Assembly: GCA_015698285.1 (NCBI GenBank)
Contig: CP048685.1
Coordinates: 3,722,060-3,786,059, forward strand
From: Candidatus Nitronauta litoralis
GTDB lineage: Bacteria; Nitrospinota; Nitrospinia; Nitrospinales; Nitrospinaceae
Direction of reading: 5' to 3'
Length of the DNA: 64,000 nucleotides
Shown: positions 44,836-54,602 of the stretch, piece by piece
How positions within the stretch are numbered: the stretch's first letter is position 1
Layout: each line of letters opens with the position of its first letter
The notes under the pieces: model-generated
The model's input: the letters and a program-made list of their open reading frames with translations, nothing else
The model's database searches: none
Told to the model about the DNA's origin: nothing
Made by a program: the position numbers and the translations under genes

Positions 44836-46905
44836 CTATTTTCCCGGAAGGAAGTCTTCAATGGTGGCCCCGTTCTGAATCATTTCACTCATCACCTGAA
44901 CTGAATACTCAATCCCCTTCACGCAGGTTTCGTATGAGATGTTGGTGATGTTTTCTTTTTTCGCAAAGTCAATGACACGGGTGCGGGTGTTGTCTCGCAT
45001 GAACCCTTTTGGAACCTGCTCGAGACGCGCAATCGCTTCCTGCTCCCAAGTAAAGCCGTCCACATCCGGTTGACCGGCTACCAGGTCGCAAACTTCAGGT
45101 TCGGCTGTTGCCACTTGGGTTGCCGAGCCATCACCTGCAAGACCTTTACTGGAATCATTCGCTCCATTGCCATTTCCACCGGAACCGTTTGCCCCATTTT
45201 CCTCTTTCTTAATAACCGCTTTGCCGTTGATGATCTGGGTGGCAAATTCAAGAGACACTTCCAAAACTTTCTGCACTCGGGCGTTTTTCTCGATGCGCGC
45301 ATGAGCACGGCGTCTGATGTGGCCTTCCGGAAACTCCTCCAGAAAGTTGATGGCTTCCTGAGTCCAGGTAACTTCAACAGAATCGAAGGTGGTGACAGTG
45401 GTCGTGTCCTTACTTTCTTCGTCTGTTGGGGTGAACTGGTCTTTGTCTACCGGGGCGAAACTGGAGTCAGTCGCTCCGCAGACGCTGCATTTAACTACAT
45501 CTGAAGGATGGTAAGCCCCACAACTACCACACTTGAGAGTGACGGGAACATCACGTCCATCAGTTTCAGCATGCTCTTCAGCATCTTTCTGGAACTTTTC
45601 GTAGAGAATTTCCTGTCGGTCTTTAATCATGCCCTCCAGTGGATCCTCTCCCTTATCCATTTTATCGCGCATTTGATCCCCAATGCTGTACATCGCCTGC
45701 ATCGCTCCTGCCGGCAGGATATTTTCGCACGCTTCGGTGATAACAGCGGACGTGATCATGCTGTGACCGCGTTCCAGGGAATAGCGCAAGATTGCTGAAG
45801 TCGCCATTGGGCGAACAAAGCCTGGAATTTTCTTGAGACGCTCTTTAGCTTCGGCAGTCCAGTCGATACTTTCCTCTGCCTGCATGTCGATCGGTGGCTT
45901 GAACACTTTGCTGGAAAGGAAGACATTACAGGGAACCATGCGCAGCAGGTTTTCTGTATTTCCTCCGATGTCCATATCTGGTGCACTGTGAACGCCGATC
46001 CTACCCAGAATGAGTAAATAGGGTTTTTCTTCACGAGCGTATTGGAGAATCTTTTCGAAGACCTTTCCATCTAGAAGCCGGATGGTGCACTCCATTCCCT
46101 CTTCCTCAACCAGCTTACGGGACACTTCAAGGTGTGACTGATAAATTTTTGCAAGGCCCTTATCAATAATGTCTTCGTGGAGTTTTTCCTGCTGCTCAAA
46201 CTTGAACACCTTAGCCGCATCTTTGGAAAGGACGCCGGTCAGGCTGTTGAACATTGCGTAATGGAAATAAGGATCAAAAGTGGAGATCACTTCCAGTGGA
46301 CGGTTCAGCTTTTTTGCCATCTCAATACCTGTTTTGAGCCCTCCAAAACAGTGTCCGCTGCCATCAACCGCCACAACAATTTTTCCACTACCGTTGTCAT
46401 TCCCATGCAATTCAGGAACATTTTTTACAATGAGAGTATCGGTTTCAATACGGCGAATCACGCGTTCCGTTACCGTTCCCATTTGGCTATCTTTGATAGC
46501 TCCCAGACCCAGCGCTCCCATAATGACCAAGTCGTAATCTGATTCCTTGATATCCCGGACAAGCTCAATCCAGTTTCGACCTTCAAGTGACTTGCCTACA
46601 AAAGGGACGTCTTCGGATTTACACTTGAAGCGGGGAACATCGAGATAGGAATCGGTAATAACTTCCATCCCCTTAGTGATCAACTGGTCGTGGATGGCAC
46701 GCTGCTTTTCGAGTTCCTGCTCATCCTGGTATTCCTCGGGAAGTCCACTCTCCATCTGGCGAAAGCGAACGTCATGCATTTTGGCCGCATACACATGGCT
46801 GGACGTAACTGTGGTATCGCCACATTTGGCGAATTCCACTGCCATATCGATACAGGCGTTGGAATAGTCCGAGTTATCAACGGGGACATAAATATTTTTG
46901 AACAT
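44836..46905 (-). CDS. Two universal-stress domains fused to a zinc ribbon and three PCP_red-like domains
   Basis: A 689-residue soluble protein. Usp domain 1 spans about 1-163 and Usp domain 2 about 173-333; both keep the ATP-binding pattern G-2x-G-9x-G (G130/G133/G143 and G301/G304/G314). Then comes a PCP_red-like segment at 348-400 (DWTAEAKERLKKIPGFVR), a zinc-ribbon-like pair CGSC 459-462 and CSVC 473-476, and two more segments at about 513-560 (WTQEAINFLEEFPEGHIRR) and 619-675 (WEQEAIARLEQVPKGFMR). PCP_red domains are known from the C-terminus of protochlorophyllide reductase subunit B; this organism shows no sign of photosynthesis. The role is unknown. Confidence 0.85.
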   Translation of the reverse strand: MFKNIYVPVDNSDYSNACIDMAVEFAKCGDTTVTSSHVYAAKMHDVRFRQMESGLPEEYQDEQELEKQRAIHDQLITKGMEVITDSYLDVPRFKCKSEDVPFVGKSLEGRNWIELVRDIKESDYDLVIMGALGLGAIKDSQMGTVTERVIRRIETDTLIVKNVPELHGNDNGSGKIVVAVDGSGHCFGGLKTGIEMAKKLNRPLEVISTFDPYFHYAMFNSLTGVLSKDAAKVFKFEQQEKLHEDIIDKGLAKIYQSHLEVSRKLVEEEGMECTIRLLDGKVFEKILQYAREEKPYLLILGRIGVHSAPDMDIGGNTENLLRMVPCNVFLSSKVFKPPIDMQAEESIDWTAEAKERLKKIPGFVRPMATSAILRYSLERGHSMITSAVITEACENILPAGAMQAMYSIGDQMRDKMDKGEDPLEGMIKDRQEILYEKFQKDAEEHAETDGRDVPVTLKCGSCGAYHPSDVVKCSVCGATDSSFAPVDKDQFTPTDEESKDTTTVTTFDSVEVTWTQEAINFLEEFPEGHIRRRAHARIEKNARVQKVLEVSLEFATQIINGKAVIKKEENGANGSGGNGNGANDSSKGLAGDGSATQVATAEPEVCDLVAGQPDVDGFTWEQEAIARLEQVPKGFMRDNTRTRVIDFAKKENITNISYETCVKGIEYSVQVMSEMIQNGATIEDFLPGK

Positions 46906-47394
46906 GGGGTACTAATCTCCCTGAGTCGTCACCAATTAAATTAGTGAGTGAAATTCAAGACTGTATTTTATTTGGCGGGCTTCACCTGACCCGTTGCCAC
47001 CACTTACAGAGTCCTAACCTACAAGGACCCAAATGACAAAAGCTTTTAACAGTGTAGCCCCTTAAACCCTTTAGAGGTCGGTTTTAAACAAAGACAAGGC
47101 GCAAGGGCGCAATTGTTTGAAAATTCTAGCAAAAATATTGGGGGTGTCAACTGAAAATCCCCTTTATAGAACAAGCACAACTCCTTATAACCACGATATT
47201 TTCAAAGATTGTCCGTCTGAAGTGATTTGGATTTCCCGGATTCAGAAATTCCGTGAGGAAAGCTACAAACAACCGGCGCACTCAGGCTTTCAACCCTTTG
47301 ATTTTTAAAGCTTTTTTAACTACTATTTTTCTCATGCCCAAGGCACCCTGTTTAGGCTATAATCCTTCAGACTTATTACCGCTTAGGTAGTCTC

Positions 47395-47430
47395 CCCCAA
47401 AGTAATAGCAAGACATACAGCCTTTTGGGG
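47395..47430 (+). repeat. Inverted repeat 1 in the aldolase leader
   Basis: CCCCAAAG at 47395-47402 pairs with CTTTTGGGG at 47422-47430, with a 19-base loop. Confidence 0.5.
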
Positions 47431-47459
47431 AAAAACTCACGGCAAATGGAAAAGTAAAA

Positions 47460-47495
47460 GGGTTCCCCGCGATATTTTGACAATATTGGGAACCC
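47460..47495 (+). repeat. Nested inverted repeat 2 in the aldolase leader
   Basis: GGGTTCCC (47460-47467) and GGGAACCC (47488-47495) form a perfect 8-bp outer stem; inside, ATATT and AATAT form a second stem. It lies about 50 bases before the start codon and has no T tract. It could be an RNA hairpin or an operator. Confidence 0.65.
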
Positions 47496-47546
47496 GTTTC
47501 CAGCCGCCATCAAAATTGACAACTTACTCAGAAACAGGAGTTTCCG

Positions 47547-48947
47547 ATGGTTCCCACCAGTAAAGAGGATATCGCTAACCTATTAAAGGGTGCTGCCACT
47601 CTCAATGACCGGGATGTGGAGCTGAATAACGCTGATCTTCTCAGGTCTGGCCCCCTGGATTCCCTGGTGGAAAACTCGGTTTTGAATGAGTCTCCTGAAA
47701 TACGCGCATATTGTCGGTACGTTATCAAGAAACTGTCTTTACAACTGGGTGTTATTCCAGCCTCCATACAAGGCCTTTATGATGCCCGTGGCCGTGGAGA
47801 AAATAGCGGGTACACAGTTCCTGCTCTCAATATCCGGGGAATGGCATATGAGTTTAGCCGGTCAATTTTTCGGACGGCCCAGGCTCTGGATGCTGGAGCT
47901 TTCATCTTTGAAATAGCAAAGTCAGAAATCGGGTACACCCACCAAAGACCCCATGAACTCATTGCGGTCATCCTGGGAGCTGCTATTAAGGAAGGATTTG
48001 TTGGACCTGTTTTTGTCCAGGGCGACCACTTCCAAATCAATGCAAAAAAATATCATGAAGACAGCAATAAAGAGGTTTCTGGCCTCAAGGATCTCATTCT
48101 CGAAGGATTGAACGCCGGTTTCTACAACATTGACATCGACACCTCTACGTTGGTGACCCTCGACCCTGAAGAAGTAAAAGAGCAACAGCGCTTGAATTTT
48201 GAAGTGGGTGTTGAGCTTACCAAATTTGTCCGTGAAAACGAGCCCGAAGGAGTTACGGTTTCCGTGGGAGGTGAAATCGGGGAGGTAGGAAAAGAAAATA
48301 GCAATGAGGCCGAGTTGCGTGCTTATATGGATAATTTCAATGAACAGTTGGCAAAGATCAACCCGGACTACAAAACCATCAGCAAAATTTCTATCCAGAC
48401 AGGCACCGAGCACGGAGGGGTTCCCCTCCCAGATGGCACCGTAGCAGATGTAGCACTTGATTTTGATACGCTGGAAAACCTGTCTCGAATTTCAAGAGAA
48501 CACTATCAACTGGCCGGAGCTGTGCAGCATGGAGCCTCCACCCTTCCCCATGATATGTTCAATCGGTTCCCCCAATTGGAAACCGCCGAAATTCACCTGG
48601 CAACGGATTTCCAGAACCTGATCTATGAAAGCGAACACTTCCCCAAAGACCTCAAGGAAAGAATCTACAAACATCTGCATGCTGAGTTTCCTGGAGATAA
48701 AAAACCAGGCTGGACGGATGAACAATTTATTTACAAAACCAGAAAAAAAGGTTTTGGTAATCCGTTCAAAAAAGAATTCTGGGGATTATCTGAAGATATC
48801 AAATCTGCCATCGGGAAAGAACTCGAAGCAAAGGTTCGTTTTTATTTCGAACAACTACAGGCTGGAAATACAAGGGATATAGTTACCAAATCTGTAGACC
48901 CCAAACAGGTCACCCCCTGCCTGGACAATGAATTGAAATACGCCTGA
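47547..48947 (+). CDS. Class II fructose-bisphosphate aldolase-type enzyme
   Basis: A 466-residue zinc aldolase, longer than the usual 300-360 residues. VQGDHFQIN, GGEIGEVGKEN, TGTEHGG and AVQHGASTLP match metal and phosphate-binding parts of the class II fold. The first 85 residues before GYTVPALNIRG are an N-terminal extension, and there is an extra C-terminal part. It probably acts in glycolysis, gluconeogenesis or the reductive carbon cycles, but tagatose or other sugar bisphosphates are possible substrates. AGGAG lies 6 bases before the ATG. Confidence 0.82.
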   Translation: MVPTSKEDIANLLKGAATLNDRDVELNNADLLRSGPLDSLVENSVLNESPEIRAYCRYVIKKLSLQLGVIPASIQGLYDARGRGENSGYTVPALNIRGMAYEFSRSIFRTAQALDAGAFIFEIAKSEIGYTHQRPHELIAVILGAAIKEGFVGPVFVQGDHFQINAKKYHEDSNKEVSGLKDLILEGLNAGFYNIDIDTSTLVTLDPEEVKEQQRLNFEVGVELTKFVRENEPEGVTVSVGGEIGEVGKENSNEAELRAYMDNFNEQLAKINPDYKTISKISIQTGTEHGGVPLPDGTVADVALDFDTLENLSRISREHYQLAGAVQHGASTLPHDMFNRFPQLETAEIHLATDFQNLIYESEHFPKDLKERIYKHLHAEFPGDKKPGWTDEQFIYKTRKKGFGNPFKKEFWGLSEDIKSAIGKELEAKVRFYFEQLQAGNTRDIVTKSVDPKQVTPCLDNELKYA

Positions 48948-48954
48948 CGGCCCC

Positions 48955-50424
48955 CTATTCCAACCATACTTTTACCTTCCGCACAGAATCTTCCATCTCT
49001 AATAGTATCTGGGACTGAAATCCAGAACGTTGAATCCTCTTCTGGACACTTTCCAAGTCAATATTTTGATTTTTAATCGACTCCAATACAGGCGGGTCGA
49101 TCACTTCTTCCAGATTTTCTGCCACTCGCGCAGGCATTGTCAGTTCCACGCGATTCCCATTTCCTTTGCGAACATCAATTTTAAGATAACGAGACAACCC
49201 ATCAAAGTTTGCCGCCTCCTCATTTTCATCGAACTCTGGAAGGGGCCATTCACTTGCTTGCTCGAATAAATCCCCTGCCACGTCATCCAGTAAAAATGAC
49301 CAGGAAATCGAAACTTTCAATTTCCCCAGATGGTTGACGAGTCCATGAAACGTTCTCATTAAAAAAATAACCCTGGGCGGCGCCGCCGAACGGAACCACC
49401 ACTTCAAATCTCCGACAATATCATCCCAACGTTTGTTTATATTCCAATCATCAAAATCAAACGGCTCATCCTGAATGAATGGTTCGAATAACACGGCAAG
49501 CAACCCGGGCAGGCAGTGCCGGATGTCATTTAATTTTTCCAGATCAAAACCCAGCCCCTTAAGACATTGAGCCGGATCAATATTTTCACGGTTTCTAATG
49601 GCGAGAATGATTCTTAGCAACAACATCCTTTCACTTTGCGTCACCTCAAACAAACTGCCGAAATCGTATAAAACAATGCCCGGGCTTCGACCTTTGGTGC
49701 GAAAAGCAAAATTTAGAGGATTGGGGTCAGAATGCATAATTCCTTTATGAAACAGCATGAACAAAATATGGCTCACCCAGATCTTCCCAATCTCCTGCCG
49801 TTTCTCTTGAGGGAGCCCGATTACCTTCTCCAACGTCTGCCCTTTTTCAAACGCCTGCACCAGTACTTTTTCATTGGAATACTCCGGATACACTTTGGGA
49901 ACAATGACATCTGAACGATCACCCCATTTTTCCCGATACCGCACCTGTTGATCAGCCTCCCTGGTGTAATCCAGTTCTTGATCCAGATGTTCCCTAAGCT
50001 CGCGAATGTAACCCGCCAGATCCATTCCCCATTTTTTCATGGGCCCCATTCCGGGCAGCCATCCCAGAATTTTCAGTTCCGAATCCACTTTTTCCTTAAT
50101 TCCCAGGTATTGGATTTTTATGGCGACAGGCTGTCCGTTTTTCAAAGTCCCCGGGTGGACTTGCCCCAATGATGCCGGTCTTGCCTGAGGTTTTATATTT
50201 CTAAAAACAGTATGGAAATCTCCTCCGTATTCACGGTTCAAAATCTCCACGACCTCTTCCCACGGCATCGGATTGACAGAGGCATTTAAGGCCTCTTGCA
50301 ACTCATCAGCTTCTTCTTTCATACTTAAAAATTGCCCTATCTTGGTCGGCAATCCTTGAGATTCTCCCAACAGCTCAATAAGAAGCTTTTGAGCCCGAAG
50401 CTTTTTATCCGCATCAGTCGACAC
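48955..50424 (-). CDS. ABC1/AarF (UbiB-like) atypical kinase
   Basis: A 489-residue member of the UbiB/ADCK family, linked to quinone synthesis or lipid homeostasis. The family signature KxGQ is in PTKIGQFLSM, the Ala/Gly-rich loop in PASLGQVHPG, the ATP-binding Lys in VAIKIQ and the catalytic loop in HSDPNPLNF (usual form HxDPHPGN); YDFGSL is the metal motif. The first in-frame common start is the GTG at 50424, but it has no good ribosome-binding site. In-frame sequence resembling the family continues 19 codons further up to an ATT with GGAG in front. Confidence 0.85.
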   Translation of the reverse strand: MSTDADKKLRAQKLLIELLGESQGLPTKIGQFLSMKEEADELQEALNASVNPMPWEEVVEILNREYGGDFHTVFRNIKPQARPASLGQVHPGTLKNGQPVAIKIQYLGIKEKVDSELKILGWLPGMGPMKKWGMDLAGYIRELREHLDQELDYTREADQQVRYREKWGDRSDVIVPKVYPEYSNEKVLVQAFEKGQTLEKVIGLPQEKRQEIGKIWVSHILFMLFHKGIMHSDPNPLNFAFRTKGRSPGIVLYDFGSLFEVTQSERMLLLRIILAIRNRENIDPAQCLKGLGFDLEKLNDIRHCLPGLLAVLFEPFIQDEPFDFDDWNINKRWDDIVGDLKWWFRSAAPPRVIFLMRTFHGLVNHLGKLKVSISWSFLLDDVAGDLFEQASEWPLPEFDENEEAANFDGLSRYLKIDVRKGNGNRVELTMPARVAENLEEVIDPPVLESIKNQNIDLESVQKRIQRSGFQSQILLEMEDSVRKVKVWLE

Positions 50425-50544
50425 CCTTGCATCCTTGAATGCCTGACCGATACGAAGCCATCTGAAAAGTCGCTTTAAAATGTTATTTCTCCATTAGTTA
50501 AATACCTGCAACCAGATTCGAGCCATCAACCCCATTTTTCAATA

Positions 50545-50592
50545 GAAAAACGCCTTCACAGGTCTGCCAGGCAGCCTACGAAAGCGTTTTTT
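50545..50592 (-). terminator. Terminator after the M16 peptidase gene
   Basis: On the minus strand AAAACGCTTTC pairs with GAAGGCGTTTT around an inner CTGCC/GGCAG stem and runs into a T stretch. Confidence 0.8.
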
Positions 50593-50612
50593 CTTTTTCT
50601 GAATTGTTATTT

Positions 50613-53429
50613 TTATTTTCTGTTCTTATTTTTTTCCTTGATCATGGCGACCTTCGTAAGCACACCTTCCGGCACACTATCCTGATTGGAACGCGAACGA
50701 ACCAGAACGATAGAGCGTGGAGTTTTGGAATCAGTGAATAAACGCCTGGCCGCTGCGACCACATCGTTTTTCTTAGCTTTCTTCACAACCTCAATCAATT
50801 TCCTTTTGTAATCAAAATCTCCATCTTCCTCCGCCGCGAAATAGTACAGCTCTCCTGCCATTTCAGCGATACTGTCTGGTTTCTTTTCAAGAGATACAAC
50901 AAGACTGTTTCGGTGTTTGTTGAATTCTTCATCAGTTAACCCATCGAACAGTTTTGTTGCTTCCGCCATCCAGGCCTCCACCCTTTTTTGCAGTTCAAAA
51001 GGGCCAAACCCGGCAGACTGAATGATCATTTTTAAAAACAGCCTTTCTTCAAGGCGTTGTCCAAAACTCCAGACGATATATCCCAACTGCTGGTTAGTTC
51101 GCATCTGGGTATAAAAATCACTTTCAATAACAGAGGCAACAAGCTGGGAAACAGCATAGTTTTCCATACTGTGCGGGCCAACCTGAAGGGTATAAAACAA
51201 CGCGTTGTTATTGTCCGGAACCTGTTCACTGTATAAAAACTTTTCCGATTCACCCAAAACGACAACCTTGTTTTCAAATCTGTCTTCCTTAGGCAAGGGC
51301 TTACTGCCCATTTCCCGAATGACCAGGTTCACCGATTCACGCGCCTGCTCCTCTGTCCAGTTGCCATAAATAACTGAGGTGATATACACACGGTCGAACA
51401 GTTTCCCGGCATATTGCTTGATCTCATCAAAAGTCGCTGCCTTCAAGCCTTCAAGAAGCTGTTCTTCAGTAAATTGCTGGGCCAGCCAGATTTGTCTGTT
51501 GAAATAGGAAGCCCGTTTATAACCTTGTCCCAGTTTTTTGTTCTGAACACCCCGGACAAATTCATCTTTTAAATCCCGAAACTTGTTTTCGTCAATGGTA
51601 ATTTTACGCAAGCTTCCAACCACTAATTTCAACAGATCCTGCACCCGTTCAGAATAGCCACCAACGACCAACACCACTCCTTTTTTCTCAAGGCTAAGCG
51701 CGTAGGACAAGCCAGCTTGACTGATCGGGTAAGTGATCTCATTCAAGCCTTCCATAATGGCCGCTTCGTACAATTTTGATCGGGCTAGATTTCCAGGATT
51801 GTCATAGACATGAGGCGTTTCAATTAAAAACTTGAGATACACTTTTGGCTTTTCAAACCTGTTGTCATACTGAAAGTAGACCTGTGCCAGATCGTCATCT
51901 CGAATAAGGTGCGGGTTTTCAGGATGCAACACCAGGTCATTGGGAATAAATTTGTTCTCAAGAGGATAATGTATCCCTTCCACCTGTCCGGGATTCTTCA
52001 GCTTGTTGAATTTTTCTCCGCCTACCTGCTCCAGTGAATACTCAGTCCCGAAGAAATGTTCCTTCTTATTGGTTTCAACATGCTGTGTGCTTAAAGCCAC
52101 CAGCATATTTTCCGGACGCAATGTATCCAGAATCGCCATGTAGTTTTTCTGGTCCTCTTTCATCAAGAGATATGGCAAGGTTTCAATATCCTCGAGTTCG
52201 TAGCGTTGCATGAGGGACGCCTGACCCGCGACATAGCCCATGCCCTCCTGCAACTCCCGCCACTTGTGATTGATTTCCATCATTTTTTGATTCTGGGCAA
52301 AAGTATAATGTTGAAACTTCGCTTCCCTCAGCATCTTCAGGTAAGAAAAAACCAACTCAAGGACACGTTCATATTCCTTCTCACCCTTCTGTGTAAGACT
52401 GATATTGATATCAAATGTATTGATATTAGGATGGGAATATCCACCGCCTGCTGAAAGTCCCAACGCCAGCCCTTCCTCCTTGAGCTTGGACAGCAGGGAC
52501 CCCTTACCTTCATGCCCAATCACAGACCCTACGATTGTAGCCGGACGACTTTCCTTCAGATCAAATAATCTGATAGTGGCAAATTCAAGACTCAAACTGC
52601 GAGTATCTTTGATGGTCTTAATTTTCAACAACCGGTATTTATCTTTTAAAGGCTTCCTGAAATTGGGGTCAATTTCTGGAAGTTTGACCGGCCGATTGGG
52701 AATTTTTGAGAACAACTGGCGAACCAGTTTTTCCTGCTCAGCCAGGGAAAGGTTGGACAACACTGCCAGTTTCATAATCGCTGCAGAGTAGTACTTCTCG
52801 TAAAAATCCAGAAGGGCTGGTCGATTATCCCCCGCGAGGGTGTCTTTATTTCCGATCCCAAATTTCCGCATGGGATGCCCGGGTTCCGTTACTTGATGCG
52901 CCAGGTGGTTGGCTCTCCATCCATCCTGCAACCTGTTTTTATCAAATTCACTGTTTACCGCATGAACTTCCCGTTCGGCATATTTCGGATTAAACAATGG
53001 GGCCTGGAAAAACTGGCTGAACCGGTCTAAGGCTCCTTCAAATGCACCATGAGAAACCTGGAAAAAGTAATTGGTGATGTCATCACTGGTGTAGGCATTG
53101 CTCGCACCGGAATTGGCATTGAGGTATTTTTTATAATCTTCAACATCCGGGTATTTTTCCGTTCCAAGAAACAACATGTGCTCCAGATAGTGTGCCAGTC
53201 CCTGCTTCTCCATTGGGTCGTAAATATGGCCAACTCCTACGGACAAAGCGGCAGCACTGCGAGTCACGTCCTTATCAGACATCAGGTAAACAGCCAGTCC
53301 GTTCTCCAACACAAGGGTTTTCGTTTTTCGGTCCCGTTTCGCATCAGCCGGGGATGCCACCAGCATCACGCAGGCCAGAGCGGCCAGTCCAAGTGAAAAT
53401 ATATGTTTTGAAATATTCCGCGTCGTCAT
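50613..53429 (-). CDS. Secreted M16 (insulinase/pitrilysin) zinc metallopeptidase
   Basis: A 938-residue periplasmic peptidase of the pitrilysin/insulinase branch, with two homologous halves joined in one chain. A signal peptide ends near SPADA. The inverted zinc motif HYLEH lies at 80-84 (His80, Glu83, His84), with the third ligand in EVHAVNSEFDKN. The C-terminal half lacks the motif, as usual, but keeps the QLGYIVWSF substrate-binding segment. AAGGA precedes the ATG. It degrades short peptides. Confidence 0.93.
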   Translation of the reverse strand: MTTRNISKHIFSLGLAALACVMLVASPADAKRDRKTKTLVLENGLAVYLMSDKDVTRSAAALSVGVGHIYDPMEKQGLAHYLEHMLFLGTEKYPDVEDYKKYLNANSGASNAYTSDDITNYFFQVSHGAFEGALDRFSQFFQAPLFNPKYAEREVHAVNSEFDKNRLQDGWRANHLAHQVTEPGHPMRKFGIGNKDTLAGDNRPALLDFYEKYYSAAIMKLAVLSNLSLAEQEKLVRQLFSKIPNRPVKLPEIDPNFRKPLKDKYRLLKIKTIKDTRSLSLEFATIRLFDLKESRPATIVGSVIGHEGKGSLLSKLKEEGLALGLSAGGGYSHPNINTFDINISLTQKGEKEYERVLELVFSYLKMLREAKFQHYTFAQNQKMMEINHKWRELQEGMGYVAGQASLMQRYELEDIETLPYLLMKEDQKNYMAILDTLRPENMLVALSTQHVETNKKEHFFGTEYSLEQVGGEKFNKLKNPGQVEGIHYPLENKFIPNDLVLHPENPHLIRDDDLAQVYFQYDNRFEKPKVYLKFLIETPHVYDNPGNLARSKLYEAAIMEGLNEITYPISQAGLSYALSLEKKGVVLVVGGYSERVQDLLKLVVGSLRKITIDENKFRDLKDEFVRGVQNKKLGQGYKRASYFNRQIWLAQQFTEEQLLEGLKAATFDEIKQYAGKLFDRVYITSVIYGNWTEEQARESVNLVIREMGSKPLPKEDRFENKVVVLGESEKFLYSEQVPDNNNALFYTLQVGPHSMENYAVSQLVASVIESDFYTQMRTNQQLGYIVWSFGQRLEERLFLKMIIQSAGFGPFELQKRVEAWMAEATKLFDGLTDEEFNKHRNSLVVSLEKKPDSIAEMAGELYYFAAEEDGDFDYKRKLIEVVKKAKKNDVVAAARRLFTDSKTPRSIVLVRSRSNQDSVPEGVLTKVAMIKEKNKNRK

Positions 53430-53565
53430 CGCAAATTCCTTAAAAGGTGATTAGAAGCCCATTCCTTTATATATGATATCTCCACAAACGGAACAGATGC
53501 ATTAAACTTTTTTAATCTTGGCAGTCCCTTATTCTTTATTTTGGTTTTTCATTCAAGTCCAACAA

Positions 53566-54462
53566 TCAATCAAGGCCAATGAGGGCAACACCTCCAGCGA
53601 TCAGGGCTCCGGCCAGAATCCTTTGCGGGCCAAAAGGTTCCTTGAGCTTGAAAACTCCCCACAACACCACCATCATGACACTGACCTGCCTCACCGCCAC
53701 CACCTGACTGACGGCCTCAAACTGCAGAACCACGCAAATCAGACCATAAGATCCAACGGTGGTGATTCCCGCAATAAACCCCTTAACCTTCTCCTGCCCC
53801 CAGGCCTCAAAGATTTCTCGCGGCTTGTGTTTCATGAACAGATACAGGTTGCACAGGGTAAACCCTATGGTGGCCTCAAAAAAGAAAAACTCCATCCCGT
53901 TCATAAAAGAGCGGTCGGGAAACTGGTGGAGAAAAAGGTCCATTCCCCTTTTGTCTACCAGACTGTAAGACACCACCAACCCCAGGGTAATAAAAGCCCA
54001 GCGCAGGTCTTTATGCCATAAGGCATCCCAGACATTTTTGAAACCTTCCAGAAGTTTACCTTTGAAATGCAGAATGTAGACCGCCAGAAGGATTGCTCCA
54101 ATAGCCAGAATACTGGTGAGCCCTATGCGTTCATCCAGCCACCACCAGGCAAACAGGGGAACAAACACAGGGGCAGAACGGGCTATCGGGTAAACGTAGG
54201 AGATGTCGGTGGTGTTGTAGGCTTTGGACAGGCTGAGGATATAGGTGCCATGGAGGACCCCGGAGATGATGATCCATTTCCAAAGTTCCGGTGGTAGATG
54301 TCCGACACCATTGACGGTCATGAGAACCAGCCCGGCCCCCATGATCCAGACCCCTTTCAAACCGGATAAAAACTGGGAATTCTGACTGGTCTGGGTGAGA
54401 ATATTCCAGATGGCATGGAACAGACTGGACAAGAAGACAATAGCAATGTGCTCAATGGCCAA
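53566..54462 (-). CDS. EamA/DMT-family membrane transporter
   Basis: A 298-residue protein with about ten membrane helices and the two-repeat EamA pattern (YVYPIARSAPVFVPLFAWWWLDERI in the first half; VVLWGVFKLKEPFGPQRILAGALIAGG in the second). Such proteins export metabolites or amino acids; the substrate is unknown. The start is a TTG without a clear ribosome-binding site. It diverges from moaC. Confidence 0.82.
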   Translation of the reverse strand: MAIEHIAIVFLSSLFHAIWNILTQTSQNSQFLSGLKGVWIMGAGLVLMTVNGVGHLPPELWKWIIISGVLHGTYILSLSKAYNTTDISYVYPIARSAPVFVPLFAWWWLDERIGLTSILAIGAILLAVYILHFKGKLLEGFKNVWDALWHKDLRWAFITLGLVVSYSLVDKRGMDLFLHQFPDRSFMNGMEFFFFEATIGFTLCNLYLFMKHKPREIFEAWGQEKVKGFIAGITTVGSYGLICVVLQFEAVSQVVAVRQVSVMMVVLWGVFKLKEPFGPQRILAGALIAGGVALIGLD

Positions 54463-54602
54463 ATCGAAAACCCAAAATAAGTTTAGACAAACAAAAACGC
54501 TGTATTATAGGCCAATCTTTACAAAACCCACATTTCTATCAACCAATACTGAAAAAACATTTCAAACTCGCCGGAGAGCTGGTTTTAAGGTAAAATGTCC
54601 CT

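Larger units (their letters stand above)
46906..47546 (+). other. 641-base gene-free region with structured leader of the aldolase gene
   Basis: A -10-like TATAAT at 47358-47363 could start a leader of about 180 bases. The leader holds two inverted repeats, listed separately. Further upstream lies a GC-rich direct repeat (AAGGCGCA-AGGGCGCA near 47098). A 63-codon frame at 47117-47308 lacks a start site and codon support, so I do not call it. Confidence 0.45.

Noticed and set aside
47117-47308. 63-codon frame upstream of the aldolase gene
   Set aside because: No ribosome-binding site or common start, no recognisable features, and it lies in a likely regulatory spacer.
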